From positions 310,001 to 374,000 of the forward strand of contig OZ017746.1 in assembly GCA_963969365.1 (NCBI GenBank): a stretch of 64,000 bases of DNA, read 5' to 3'. Below are positions 47,969-60,551 of the stretch, piece by piece (position 1 is the stretch's first letter; the number at the start of each line of letters is the position of its first letter). Both the position numbers and the translations under genes were made by a program. Source of the DNA: Asterochloris sp. CNOR1. Its lineage: Eukaryota > Chlorophyta > Trebouxiophyceae > Trebouxiales > Trebouxiaceae. Under the pieces are notes generated by a model that did no database searches, was not told the DNA's origin, and saw only the letters and a list, made by a program, of their open reading frames with translations.

Positions 47969-50900
47969 ATGGAGTCTGGCACTGACACTGCCTGGTGCGC
48001 TACAGAGTGCTGTTCTGTGCTGCAGTTGCCGCCCCACTTGCAAGTCCAGACTTCGTCGCACTCAGCCCCGCTGATGGGTATGGCGCCAGGAATGTACCCT
48101 GCAGGCCTGGCGCCGCTGCCTCCCATGATGGACCCCCGGATGCTGCAGCAGGGCATGCAGCAGGGCATGCAGCAGGCGCATCCCGATGCAATGAGCAGGA
48201 ATGCGCACAGCTCAGGCAAGCCTCTAGCCTGTTGCCAGGCACTGGTCGCCTGGAGCTGTGCCCAGCAGTGGCCCACTGGGCGTCTGACAGCTGGGCTGCC
48301 AGGAAAGAGCAGCAGCGCACATCGGGCTGTCTTTGTCAAGCACATGCTGCCCTGACGCTCACTTGTGCTGCCTTGCCCAGCTAGCAGCTGCAGGGTGCAA
48401 CCACAGCAGCATGTTGCCCTGAGCAGCCACACTACACATGGGTACTAGTCCTCCTCTTGCCCGTTGCCCAAGCATTTGCTCATCTGCCACGCCTGGGCTG
48501 ACTTGTTGCTGAAGAGGCGCCCAGCCCGAAAGTGCTGACCTGAGCTGCCCTGGTGCTCGTCGTGATGTCTGCAGACCCTTCTCCTGCAGGACGCTTCCTC
48601 ACTTGCTGCTTTGTAGGCACATGCACTGTCGCAGCCAGATGCATCTATCAGGGCAAACTTTGGCTTCAGACTGCTGGCCTGGGCTGGACTGCTGGCACCA
48701 GTGCAGCTTGTTGCAGGCGTCAGTGATGATCCCTGCGGCCCCTGCCGCCACAGATTGGCTTTCTGACTTGCTGCTGGGGAGGCACATGCACCCTTGCGGC
48801 AGAATGCAAGCACAGCCCAGCTTGGCAGCGCTGGTCTGGAATGCCCCTGCTGGCACCAGTGCAGCATATTGCAGCCGTCCATTGGAGTCCCGTGTACCCT
48901 GCTGCCACAGGTTGCCTCTTGAATGGCTGCTGCTTGGGCACATGCACTGTCACAGCAGAGTGCAGTCAGCGGGGCACAGCTCAGCTTGACAGCGCTGGCC
49001 TGGACTGCCCTGCTGGCCGCAGAGGGCCAGCTTGCCTCAAAGGCAGCATGCTGCAGGTGTCCACTCAACCCCAAGGGCCATGCTGCTGCAGGACGATTGC
49101 TATCTGCGGGGAGTCAGATGTCCCCCATGAGCTACTCGCCAGGACCGGCCTCACCCACCAGGAACGTCAACACAGCGAGTGTGCCTGGAGGTGAACCCCT
49201 CTGCATCTGGCGCTTCGCAGCACAGTCTCGGCTACACTGCATGCTGCCAGGGCGCGCTGGCAGAGACCTGCCTTAAGGTGCACAGCCAACTTGGTCATGC
49301 AGCATGCTGTTGGCAAGGAACTGCTGAGCTGCCTGCCCCCAGCCCAGGCCTAGCATTGCATGAGACACCAGGTGCCATTTTTATGCTGCTGTCCAATGCA
49401 TTATTGAAGCTCCTCAGCAAGCACGACATATGAGCAGCCCAGCTCAATGCGCATGCCACACCCAAGCCCAGCACACGACAGACACCAAGCCCTGCTGTGT
49501 TTAATTGCAGGCTCCGGCATTGCCCATAAGGTCAATTGCCAGGCCTGCACTGCACACGGAAACCCAGAACTGCAGCAAGTACAAATGTCAAAGAATCCCT
49601 AAAAGCCCAGCACTACACCCAAAAATACATCTGCTGACCGGGCCTTCCTGCGGCAGGGGCTGCCCTACAGCCCATGATGCAGTACCAGCAAGCTCAACAG
49701 GCCTCCCCTGCTGCAGGATCTGCCTTGAAGCCCATGAGGCGGTCCCTAGACCGCCAGGCAGAACGGACTGACTAGCCTGCCCTGTTGCCAGATGCCACAC
49801 CTCAGCTCAGCACTGCCATTGGACGGCAGCTGCTTGACCTGCCCTGCTGCAGGGCCCATGCTGAAGCTTATGAGGCAGTGCCTTAACAGCAGCCCAGTAG
49901 GCTGCCCTGCTGCAGATGCCTTCCCTCAGCCCAGCGCTGCCGTTGAACAGCAGCTGCCTGGCCTCCCTGCTGCAGGGTCTGCTTTAAAGCCCATGAGACA
50001 GTCCCTGGACAAGATCCCTCAGGCAGACAGGAACGCTGTGACCACTGCGTCTCGGCGTCCTGCCAGCAACACGCGGCCTCTGCCGCCGATCTCTGCTGGG
50101 AGCCACCCCGGGACGCCCAGTCAGGGACGCACCACCCTGAATGAGAACGACAACATCAAGGTGAGCGCCGCAATGTCAGGCGTGCCCATCAGAATGTTGA
50201 CTGCACTTGACAGGGTGACGCAGCCAATGCTTCAATTGTATAGAACACGACGGAGGGCTAAGTGCAGCTGTACTGGTGTCATGGTGTCTGCTTTGAGACT
50301 GTGGCTGGGCTCAGATGCCTTCCAAGGTTTACTTTAGGCTAGCCTGCAATCAGGACATGCTGTGCAATTGCAAGGCTGGCACGCAGGTTGTGCAGCATTT
50401 GGCTGCCATTGTTGAGCACTGCCGGTCATCGCTGAGCTGTGATGTGATGCTTGCTGCAGGTGGTAGTGAGAATCAGGCCCATGAACCAGAGGGAGCTGGA
50501 GGCTGGGGACTCATATGGGGCGCAGGTGGACGAGCAGGATCCCAAACAGATGCAGGTGGGGAGGCTCACAGCTCTGGGGACCAAGAAACACAGGGGCAGG
50601 CAGCAGACCTCAGGCAGAATCCAGCTGCCCTGGGTTGTCCAACAACTGCTGGCGGTGCTGTCTGGCTCCAGCAGCAGAAGGTCATGCTGCCGCGGCCTGC
50701 AGACAACCTGTCGCCTGAAGCTCATGCCCTTCTTAATTACTGTGTCCTGCACCAAGGCTGCCGCCATCAGCTGTTCCAACCCAAAGCAAATGTCAACGTA
50801 GCTCGTTCAGGCTGCCTTGTTGCAATACTCACCTCTGCCTTGGGCCTGCAATAGAGGGCCCCCCAGGCCCCCTACCAGCCACAGTGTACGCCTTCAATTG

Positions 50901-53900
50901 CCCCAGATAGCATACACACACTGCAGCCCTTTACCTGCTACCTCCCCCTGCAGGTGACATTTGCAAGCCCAAAGGGCTGCCTGATACCTACAAATCATGG
51001 CTCCTTACCCTAAGTGCGCTGCACAGCCCTCTCTGCCCTGCCCAGCACTTTCACGCATGCGTGCCACCCCTGCAGGTGATGGTGCCGGGCCCCAAGGGGT
51101 CCCTGATGACCCGACAGTTCACCTTCCACGGCTGCCTGGCCCCCTCCTCCCGCCAGTCCGACGTCCTCAAGATCTGCGGCATCACCCAGCTGCTGGATGC
51201 AGCCATGAGGGGATACCACGCCACGATCTTTGCCTACGGGCAGACGGGATCGGGGAAGACCTACACCATGAGCGGGCGGGAGGAGGCCATCGACTCTGAT
51301 GACTACGCAGGTTGGGCTCCGCAGGGGGCCCTTGGTGCAGCCTTTGTGTTAGTCAAGCGGCTGTGCTGCCTGAAAAGCTGCTTTGCACAGGTGGTTTCAG
51401 ACCAGCAAGCCTGCATGCGGCCTCTGCAGGTGGCAGTCCTCTCGGCTCTCTGAGTGATTTGTCGTGGTCCATCAGAGGCAGCAAGGTTGCACTCCAGCTG
51501 GCATGCCTGTGTCCTGCTACAAGGCCTGTGATCCACCTCAAAGGCAGCTAGATCGCAGTTCAGCCGGCATCAATGTGTCCTGCTGCATGGCACACCCATG
51601 CCAGCCCCTGGACTGGGCGCCGTAGTCCCCAGAGACCACAACAGATACGTGCTGGACTGCAAGCTCTGTCCACATACAACTGAGCATGGCTAAGGCGGCA
51701 AGCAAGCAGTGAGGGATGGCCACGCCTGCAGGTGACACTGACGACGGTATCGTGACGCGGGCAGTCATGTACCTGTATGAGCAGATGCAGCGGCAGAGCT
51801 CAGAGTGCCAATACACCTTCAGGTAAAAGCTGCAGCAGGGCAGAGCGCGCTCTGGCAACGCTTGCTTGCAATTGAACCATGTCTCTGTGACCTGCAAACA
51901 TGTGCAGCTGTCAGGCACTTTGCCAATGCTCCCTGCGCAACAGTCTGCAGGCATTGACTGCTCTACGATCCCCTGAAGTTGCATATTCACCGGCTTCCTG
52001 TTGCGCTGCAGGGCCTCATACTGTGAGATCTACAATGAGGCATTGTACGACCTGCTCAAGTTCACAAAGCAGCAGCTGCAGGTGAGCTGGACCTTCCCTC
52101 ATGCTCTGCAATGAACCTGGCAACCATCCAGAACCAGGAGCTGCCTGTGGCCTGCTGGAGTTTTAGAACCCTGCTAGTGCAGCATGTGTCAAGACCTGCA
52201 ACCTCACAGACGTAGGCTCAGCTTGACCTTGTGGCACCCCTCGAGCAGACAGCCACTCCTGCAACCTCAGACTGTCCCTTTCTGCATCTCAGTGTCCTGT
52301 ACTTTTGGGGTCGCTTCGCTTTGCCCTTCCAGCATCTGGCTGCAGTTGCCTAAGCTGCTGTTGACCCTCCACTATGGAACCCCTGCATAAATGCCTGTCC
52401 AGTATGAGCGGGACTAAGGGTGCTAGCCCATGCTGGGGAGCTCTTGCACAAAACTTGCGCTGCAGGGGCTGCTGGAAGTGCTTTGCAGAGGGGTGGACTC
52501 TCGCTGCAGCTACGATGCTATCAAGGCTGGTTGCCCAGATAGTAGCAACAGCCGGCACGCTGGGCTGTGTGATGCTTCTGGATGCTTTGGAGCAGCCTGC
52601 TGAACACTGCCGCTGGCTCTGCAGGTCAGATGGGACTCCAACAAGGGATTCCACGTGCCAGAGCTGTCGGTGCGGGAGTGCGTAAACGTGAACGACATGC
52701 TCCAGGTGAATGAGTTGCACGGCAGCTGCCACCATTCAGTCCTGTCAGCAGAGGCAGCCAGGTCAGCTGTGCTGGGCTGCTGCGTCTGGCACTTATCAAG
52801 ACATTCAGCAGACATGGTGACATCAAACAAATATGACATGGTCTTAGTGAGCAACCCCAGCAGCCTGTATTCTTACAGGTGGTCATCAGGGGCATGAACA
52901 GCAGCAAGCCTGTCGGGACTCTGAAAAATCACCGCATCACTGCTGTGCACCTGCTGCCAGGGTATCAGCCGCAGCATGTGCCACTGCTGCACCTGCAGTG
53001 TGTGCAAGCCAGCTCGCTCATGTCAGCCTGATTCAAATGCCAAGTTCTGGCTCGCCCCGCCTGCCTGCCAGGGGATCAACCGCGGCAGTGACGCACAATG
53101 CTGGCGAGCTGTGCTGCCCTTCTCTGACATCTCTTGTCAAGCCCCTCAACTTTCTGCTTGCCAGGTGATCAGCCGCGGCATGCGCCACCGCCGCATGGGC
53201 AGCCACGAGCTCAATCTGGAGTCCTCGCGCTCCCACAGCATTATGACCATCTACATAGATGCGGTGCACAACAGACCCGAGGACTCTGAATACGGAATGC
53301 CCAAGTATGGGAAGGTCAGCTTCGTGGACCTGGCGGGGAGTGAGCGGCTGAAGGAGACCAAGTCGGCGGGAGAGATGCTGAAGGAGACTGCCAACATCAA
53401 CAAGTCGCTGTTCACGCTGGGCAAGGTGGGCGGCTGAAGCTGTCTGGACGGCTAGTCCAGCAGCTGAGATGAAGTGTTGGGGAGGCGTGCTGCATGTTGG
53501 ACTGGCTCACCCAGCTTCAGTCAGGTTGCTGCCTCTGTGTTTACGCTGGTCAGAGGAGTAGGAGCCACCTCACAGACTCAGCCAATGCAGCAGCGCAAAG
53601 TGGACTTGTGGCCCAGCCCTTTGTACAAATAGACATCTCCTTAAGGTACCCAGGCCTGGCCCACCACTCAGCTTTCAGGGCCTCCCATTGAACAGGCTCT
53701 GTGTGTCACCACACAAGGCTCAGCTCCCTATGCCTGACCCCTCAGGCTCAGCAGACCATCCCTGCATGCAGCGCACTGCAGCGCTGGCGCACACGTCGAA
53801 GGCGGGACCTGAACAGTGCGCACAGCCTGTCAACCACAGCTTGGCACAAAGTTTGCTCTGAGACCCTGCCTGCCTCAACCCCTGCAGGTCAATGCGGTGC

Positions 53901-56900
53901 TGGCGCCAGGCAAGAATCAAGCCTGAGCAACCTCCAGAGTCTCAGCCGGTCATCAGATCTACAGCTTGGCAAACATCTCATTGAGACCCTACCTGCCCCT
54001 CCGCCTGCAGGTCATTGCGGCGCTAGCAGACAACCAGGGCCCAGGCTTGAACAACCTGCACATACCATACCGCGACAGCAAGCTGACCAAGCTGCTCATG
54101 GACTCCCTGGGGGGCAATGCCCTGGCGCTCATGATCGCCTGCTGCTCGCCCTCCTCCCAGGCTGTGGAGGAGACGCTGTCAACTGTGTCTTATGCGACGA
54201 GGGCTAAAAACATCCGCAACAAGCCCATGGTGGCGGTGAGTGGCTGCAACTTGACCCCAGCGCACAGTGAGGTAGAGGGGGTCAACTTCTGCTGAGAGGA
54301 AGTCAATGTAGAAAGGTGGTGGCTGATTTTGCTGCATGTGGGGTTATCAGCGCACTTCGCACTGTTTTGAGGGCAATTGTAGGGGTGACAGCGAGCTGTA
54401 TACTACTGTCCGCTGTGTTCCAGGCAATGAGGGCAGAATGCACTTCATTAGAAGCAAATTGAGCGACAAGGCCCCCTGTGCCTGTGCCTGTGCTGAAGAG
54501 GCTGTCAAACCTAGCCTCTGCCTCATCCTGGGATCATCTGCTGATGGTGCGGTGCCGGTGCAGGAGATGCAGCTGAGCTGGGTGTGCGCAGGTCGCCTCG
54601 TGTCTTGCCAACGCACCTGCTCTGAAATGCTGCACATATTGGCAGATCTGCCCTGCGGCCACAGATGCAGTGCATGCGCTGTAAGGACATATAGACAAGC
54701 ACCAGCGCCGATCTGCACAGCAGCGCACCTGCCACAGAGCCAGCTGCACATGTGAGCTTCACAGGCCACTCCTGCTACCCTTGCAGATGGACCCACAGGA
54801 GGCGCAGATTGCAGCGCTGAAAAGGGAGGTCTTCCTGTTGCGGCAGGAGAACTCCTACCTCAGGGATCAGGTGGGGGCCCCTGCCTTATGCCAATTGGTT
54901 AGCCTCACCTCAATCTTGCTGTCGAGCAGGGATGAGGCCCTCACGACAGCGTCTCTGCCCGGGCAGCTTTGCCATGTATGGCAAGTCGTCCTGCTGTCCA
55001 TGCTGTGGCAGGCAGCGCACCACACAGTCTTGCAGAGTGCCACTGCTCCCCAGAGCTTGACAAGGGCTGCAGCTGAGCTGACGCGCCTGCATGTGCTGAG
55101 GGGCTTTCAGGCTGATTGCCCTCTGCTGTGAGGGCACAAGCACACGTCTACCTTCTGCTGCAGATGATGCCCTGTGAGGCCACAAGCTCCCCTCTCCCTT
55201 CTGCTGCAGATGATGCCAGGAGCCCAGCTACCCAGCGGCATGACGACGCCCCTGCACAGCCGCTTGAGTCGGCCGGCGTCGTCAGACCTGGCCTCTGGTG
55301 GCAGCGCCGGGGCACCGGGTGGGCACCAGCCTGCCCCGCTCATCCCCTGTGCACTCTGCTGTGTGGACACCACCTTGACGGCATGCAGTTGGCTGCCAAA
55401 GTTCTGCCGTTAGCCATGTCCTGCTGCCTGCCATGTGTAGCTGCTGCTGCTGTTGTAGCTGCATGTGTGGCTGCCGTCGCCCATTCAGCCCCCTCAAGAG
55501 ATGAGCATGCGCTCAAGAGTGCAGGCCGAAACCGCGCCTTTCGGCAGACACAGCTGTTTGGCATGGCATAACCAGCACTCGAAGCAGAAGCTCTGATTTG
55601 CAGCAGGATGCCCTGCAGGGGGGCATGGGCGGCCAGACTTCCATGCCATGCTAGGCAGCAAGGGGGGACACGGGGAGGGCACGCCTGGGTCGCCAGGCTC
55701 GCCCTCTGGCAGCGGCACAACCAATACACTTGTTGTGTCCAGGTGGGGCCTGCAGCACTTGATACAGCATCATGGGCGGGTATCTGCTGGGTGCCATGAT
55801 GAGATAGAATAAGTCTGGGTGCTTTGACACAGCAGTGTTTTCATGCAACTGACTAAGGTGGGGCCTCTGCAGCCCAGGTCATGCCTGCATGCCTTGTGTG
55901 CTCTGAACTCCCAGCAGGCTTGCCTTCTGGCAGAAACACAACCAACACGCCCATTGTTTCAGGTTGGCACAAGCCGTGCCTGCCATGTGAGGTGCCAGCA
56001 CATTTGCTGACCACAGAACGCCTTGTGAGTTGGGCAAGTCAACTCCCCTCTCAAAGGGCACCTGAGACCATGGTTGCCAGGAATGGGCCTTGAGGCTTGA
56101 AGACAAGGAGTGGAGCCTGGCTAGCCTTCAGGCTGCGCTGCCATGATCATGACGGCACTGCCCAGCACTGGCTGCACTGAGTGTGAGGGTCTGACTTGTG
56201 TCTTCCCGCAGCAGCTGTCTCAACGCTTGCTGCAAGAGCTCACGACCGTGCTTGGGCCAGCCCCTGTGCTGTCTGCCCACCAGCAGCTCATGTGCGCTCA
56301 ATACAGCTTGCAGGTAGCAGAGAAAGCAATGCTGGCACGGCAGCCGATGCTGCCCCAGAGCCTGACGCGGCTGCCTGCCTGTTGCATTGCTTGCTTCTGT
56401 CGTTGTGAGTGGCTCACTTGTGATGCCACTTCTGAGGCTGATGCTCAAGGCACACTCTACAAGTGCTTGACGTGTATTGGCGCTGAGCCTGATAACATGG
56501 AGTGGCGTGCAGAGCATCTCTGCTTGCCACTGGCTGCTCTCTGTCAGAGAGCCAGAGTTCTTGACCTGGACTCAACAGCATCCTCACCCCTCTGAGGCAG
56601 CAGCGTGCGCCAGACCAGACCCTAGGCTCCCTTGTGTTCCTTGAACAGAGAGTCTCCTTCTGCCCCTGTCCTGCAGGTCAAGTCGTGATCTGGAGGCATC
56701 AGTCTCCTCCCCCGCAGATGCTGCATCTCCATCAGGCTCCCAGTCCTCCCCGGGGCAGGCGCCTGTGCCTGTCAGCACAGCAGAGCTGCAGGGCCTGCCG
56801 CCCGCCGAGCTGGCGCGGCGGCTGAATGAGAGCCAGCAGATGGTGGCACGCTTTAGCCGTGAGAATGAGCGCCTGGCCCAGCATGCGGAGCAGCTGCGAG

Positions 56901-58105
56901 GGTCCAAGCAGGTGGTAGCGAACGACTACAAGGGTAAGCAGCAGGCCAAGAGCATGTGGGCATGCTTTGCCATGCAAGGTCAGCTGCGGGCCATCAAGCA
57001 GGTGGTTGCCAATTATTTTGACAGTGAGGAGCGGGTTAAGGGAGCATGGGCATGCTGTGCATGCCCAATCCGCTGCAAGAGTTAAGCAGCTGATGTCCAG
57101 CAACTATGGTGAGACTGAAGATGTGTTGGGCTCAAGCCCTGCCCGGCATGCATCAGATGTTGCCATTCAGATTGCTGGTGGCAAATTATTGAACAGTGAG
57201 GCGCAAGTGTGGTGGTGCCCTGGTGAGGGTAACGAAGCTGGTCCTGATAGAGATGAATGTCAATGCTGCACTGCAAGCACAAGAGGAGATAAATGTGCGC
57301 CATGGCTGCCTGCTGCACAATCGCCTGTTGTCCTGGCAGTGTGCTGCTGGTCCTCTTGATTGCAGCATGTCTGCGCTCAAGGCTGCTGACATCTGTTGCT
57401 GCCTTTCAAAAGCGTGACTTGAAGCATTGGCTTTGAAGATTGAAGGAAGTCCTGGAGCTCTGCGGAGATGCTTCCAATGCTGGAGGGCTCTGCAGCTTTT
57501 TGAGGCATGCAGCAGCTCACTACAAAAAGCTTTTTTGTCTCCAGGGGCTTTGGATGAAGTGGACTGGCTGCGCACCAAGCTGGAGTCCTTGGAAACCAGC
57601 ATTGCAGTCATGGCGAAGAATGCGGGCAGCCCTGCACCTGCAGAGCGCCAGCCTGAGGGGCCTGACAGGGGGCAGAGGTATGCCTGCCATGCTCTGCTTG
57701 CTGCCAGCTTGCCTGCAGCAGTGCCTCCCTGCCTGGCTGCTGCCCCGCTCGCCTGCAGGGTCTGCTTGCCTGCTGCTGAGATTGCCAGCAGATTCCTGCA
57801 GGTCTGCCTGAGACTTACATGTACACATCCATTTTACTGCAGCACCACTTGATGTCTCACTGCGCTCGGCAAGGCATACCGACAGAGTGAGCCCCTGGTG
57901 CTGCAGTGACATCAAGAGCGCGCTTCACAAGCTACTTAGGACAATGAGTGATGAGGATGAGCCAGCTGGCAAGGATCAGCTCATTGCTGCCAGCCTTGCA
58001 CAAGGCCAACAAGACTGGGACACCCAGCCAGAGGCGCCTGCAGCAGTGCAGCCCAGACAAGCCAGCCGTCAATCTGTAAGACCAGAGAGTCAGGAGGCAT
58101 TCTGA
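47969..58105 (+). CDS. Kinesin motor protein, KIF12/kinesin-12-like
   Basis: Exons: 47969-48215, 49092-49190, 49976-50160, 50460-50555, 51076-51310, 51732-51822, 52012-52081, 52625-52705, 53165-53425, 54011-54235, 54787-54870, 55210 to about 55318, about 56682-56933, 57545-57677 and 57907-58105. All phases fit except 55318/56682, where an exon is probably missing. A Met/Gln/Pro-rich N-terminal extension precedes the motor: [11 protein letters not shown]-loop [23 protein letters not shown], switch I LESSRSH, switch [34 protein letters not shown]. The neck [20 protein letters not shown] is a coiled coil. The VRW...GFHVPEL insert and the neck resemble KIF12. Further coiled coils ([16 protein letters not shown]..., [14 protein letters not shown]) make it a dimeric microtubule motor. 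The first intron has a GC donor (CAG|gcaagc, 48216). The introns are the richest in echoes in the window. Confidence 0.9.
48590..49090. repeat. ~160-bp tandem array ending at a kinesin acceptor, three-plus units
   Basis: ggcacatgcact recurs at about 48616, 48781 and 48938. Each unit carries ..ctggcaccagtgcag..ttgcag..gtc, and the last grades into the ctgctgcag acceptor of the exon at 49092. Confidence 0.8.
49650..49975. repeat. Three acceptor-edge echoes before a kinesin exon
   Basis: The real exon starts ctgctgcag|ggtctgctttaaagccc (49976). Copies begin at 49717 (ctgcag|gatctgccttgaagccc), 49853 (ctgcag|ggcccatgctgaagctt) and 49916 (ctgcag|atgccttccctcagccc). The 49717 copy stays in frame for 18 codons, then hits TAG. 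Confidence 0.85.
50940..51000. repeat. Acceptor-edge echo before the P-loop exon
   Basis: ctgcag|gtgacatttgcaagccc (50954) mimics ctgcag|gtgatggtgccgggccc (51076). Both continue with aa[ag]gggc/gtccctgat, 122 bp apart. Confidence 0.75.
52870..53164. repeat. Three echoes of the switch-I exon start
   Basis: Copies of cag|gtgatcagccgcggcatg (real start 53165) begin at 52879 (cag|gtggtcatcaggggcatg), 52961 (cag|ggtatcagccgcagcatg) and 53072 (cag|gggatcaaccgcggcagt). Spacing is 82, 111 and 93 bp. Confidence 0.9.
53770..54005. repeat. Two echoes of the exon start at 54011
   Basis: cctgcag|gtcaatgcggtgctggc (53888) mirrors cctgcag|gtcattgcggcgctagc (54011). A weaker copy begins near 53782. Each is followed at a similar distance by a cttgaacaacctgcaca-like string. 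Confidence 0.8.
55150..55209. repeat. 46-bp acceptor echo
   Basis: ccttctgctgcagatgatgcc occurs at 55151 and again at 55197 (the real exon starts at 55210). Either AG could be used, and the downstream one keeps the open frame. Confidence 0.85.
56934..57200. repeat. Three-step ladder of donor-edge echoes, 85-90-bp spacing
   Basis: After the exon end at 56933 (agcaggtggtagcgaacgac...|gtaagc), copies of its last ~45 bp end at donors 57023, 57108 and 57195 (gtgagg, gtgaga, gtgagg). Between the first two, 'agcatggg[ca]atgc' spacers are shared as well. Confidence 0.9.
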
Positions 58106-58369
58106 GCAACTGGGAAGCATTTTGTCAGATGGCATTCTGAGCGTTGCTGCCATACACACATCAGCATGATGTCAGCAGTAATCACTGTCCCATCTGTGCA
58201 GCGGGACTTGCTTTACAGTCAGTCATGTGCTGACGTGAGCTCAGCCACTAGAGAGCTGCAAAACATGACAAGGCCACAGCAAGCATGGACATTATGAGTT
58301 GGCAGACGGGGCCAACCTGGGCCAACAAACTGCTGGCTTCTGACTGCATCACCTACTTCATTGTTGAGC

Positions 58370-60551
58370 TTATCTCGAGAGCGCACACCGGCCAGGTGCC
58401 CCCTCGGAGCCCACAATCTTCAGAGGCATACAGTAAACAGTGTAAAGCCCTGGCCCCACATGTCGTAGGTCTAGGCCCTCCACTGGAATCACGCCCTGTG
58501 GCTGGCAATTTTGAGGCTCTGCCCGGGGCGCTATAGTCAGAGTTGCAGCAATGGAGAGTCCTCTGACCATGCAAACTCACCTTACGAAACAGTGCTCGGT
58601 GACCTGGACCCAGTGCCTCATAGTGCGCAATGCTGCAGGCGGCACAGCTCCCATGTCATGATGTCTGTTGCAGTGTTTAGCCTGGTGCCAGTGTAGTCAT
58701 ACACCATGATGATGTCACGGGTCAGTTGCTCACAGCAGTGCGCTTGCACAGCATGCATTCCATTGTCCTCATAGATTGGCTACAGGCGGGTGTGCGACGG
58801 CCTCGCTGTGCACAGCTGTCTCGCACCAGGCTTCAGGGATGCCTTCTGCAGCTGGTCAGACCACAGGAGCCCACCTGGCATAGTCGATGCCCACAAACTT
58901 GATGCTGCTGGCTGCCACCCACTCAGCCCCATCCTCTGTCAGGGCAGTGTAGTCGGTCTGGAAGGCCGTCTGGTACATCAAGTTCCTGCAAGGGGGCAGT
59001 TGAAATTGTCTGGTATCCTGCTGCAGGGAGCCCAACACTGTATGCAGCCAGGCCCCGCAGCACTTTGCAGGCAGAGGCCAAGATGCTGCTCAAGCATCTG
59101 GTGGGCCTTTGCCCAAGCATAGTGACAGACAGAAAGTGAAGAAGTGCAGGAGACACTCAGCAGGAGACTTGGATGGGTGATCAGCACTGCCCTTGTGAGG
59201 GGCAGCAGCCCCATCTTTCTCTGGTCAACGCCCCTGCATGACGATGGGCTCCCGCCAACCGACACTCCCCACCTTGCGGTGTTAAGCGTCTTGAACAGCA
59301 CACGCTCGGTGCCTGGAGGGATGTTGAGAGACTCCAACACAGCAGCTGCAGCAGAAAGTAGAGCACTATTGCAGCACAGCATACTTCCCAGGTGTACTCT
59401 CGCACCAGCCACTCAAGGGTCAACTGCATGCACCAGTCTGTGGCTGCCCTTTGCCAAGAGGGCTGCCCTGCTGGTGCAAAGCAGGGCGGCGTCAGGCACA
59501 CCTCACCTGTGATGTTGCTGTCATGTGGTGTCTCAACAACAAGGGCTGGCCCTGCAGCAGAGTGTCCTTGTAAGCAAGGACAGACATCCAGGGCTGAAGC
59601 CAGGCAGCAGTGGCAGTGTGTCCAGGCAGCAGACAGCGTTCGTCAAACAGCATGGGCCAGTTAGCATAGGCACTGCATTCCAGGCAGCAGACAGACATGT
59701 TGAGCGAGTCAGCATAGGCGCTGCATCCCAGGCAGTAGACAGACCTGTACAGCCAGTGACAAACAACTACTTTGGGTTTGCTTGGCCCTCTCGCGTGGCT
59801 GCCTCAGGCTGCAGCCTCTAGCAGGTGCCGCAGCTGGTGCTGCTTGACAGCCTGCCTGCCGCCTTCCTCAACCCAGAGACCCACCTGGCACCAGACCCAT
59901 GCCCATGGCATGCATGGTCAGCCTGATCTGCCAATGCACCGCCGCTCACCTATCAGAATGTTCAGGTCGATGCTTTCAATGGCCTTGCCGCCCTCAAAAG
60001 CTTCTTGAAGGTAGTGCGAGGGTGCATCGAAGTGTGTGGCAGTGTGAACCTGCAGAAGGGCATGCAGGTTATGGGATGTATGCAGTGCACTTGCAATCAA
60101 TGAGGTGCAATGCCCACATTCAGTAGTTGTTCCTCTGTCAGAGGGAGCTACTCACTGGCATATGTATCTTGGATAGGTAGGCTTCTGAACCTTCATCTAT
60201 CCTGCATATCACGAACAGTCTGATCTGGAGTTCTGATGCTAAGTTGATGGCTGTTCTGTGCACGCTTGCCTGCCGACATGGTAGCGGTGATCCTCGCCAA
60301 GACCCTTCTCCTCTGCAGCAATCGCAGCAGTGTGATGAGCATGGAAGCTGACTTTCTCAGCATGTATCACAGGAACGTGTATTACCATCCCAGGAGACTA
60401 CATCCCCACTGATGCCCACACTGATGTCTAAAATTTCTCTAGGGTGCACTGCAGATCTATCCAGGTCCTCAGGGATCATGTGAGTATACCAGCCACATTG
60501 CTTGTCGGCAGCATGTGCCACTGCAATTAACAGAGTCCACACATGCAGCAT
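58370..60551 (-). CDS. Cyclase/kynurenine-formamidase family protein, secreted
   Basis: Exons: 60551-60386, 60312 to about 60270, about 60190-60156, 60049-59950, 59545-59507, 59345-59273, 58985-58875, 58632-58581 and 58495-58370. All phases fit except around the second and third exons. The protein (about 245 aa) begins [18 protein letters not shown], a clear signal peptide, so it enters the secretory pathway. Family motifs follow: [33 protein letters not shown] (the metal-binding HxxxHxD motif, with Ala where most members have Gly), [56 protein letters not shown] and [21 protein letters not shown]. The family hydrolyses N-formylkynurenine in some members, while plant members act in stress or growth control. 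The substrate cannot be told from sequence. Confidence 0.88.

Noticed and set aside
60278-60320. A GCAGG donor (CG|gcagg) that would make the second and third cyclase exons fit
   Set aside because: The CAG|gcaagc donor is a better match, so I left the junction unresolved rather than force the phase.
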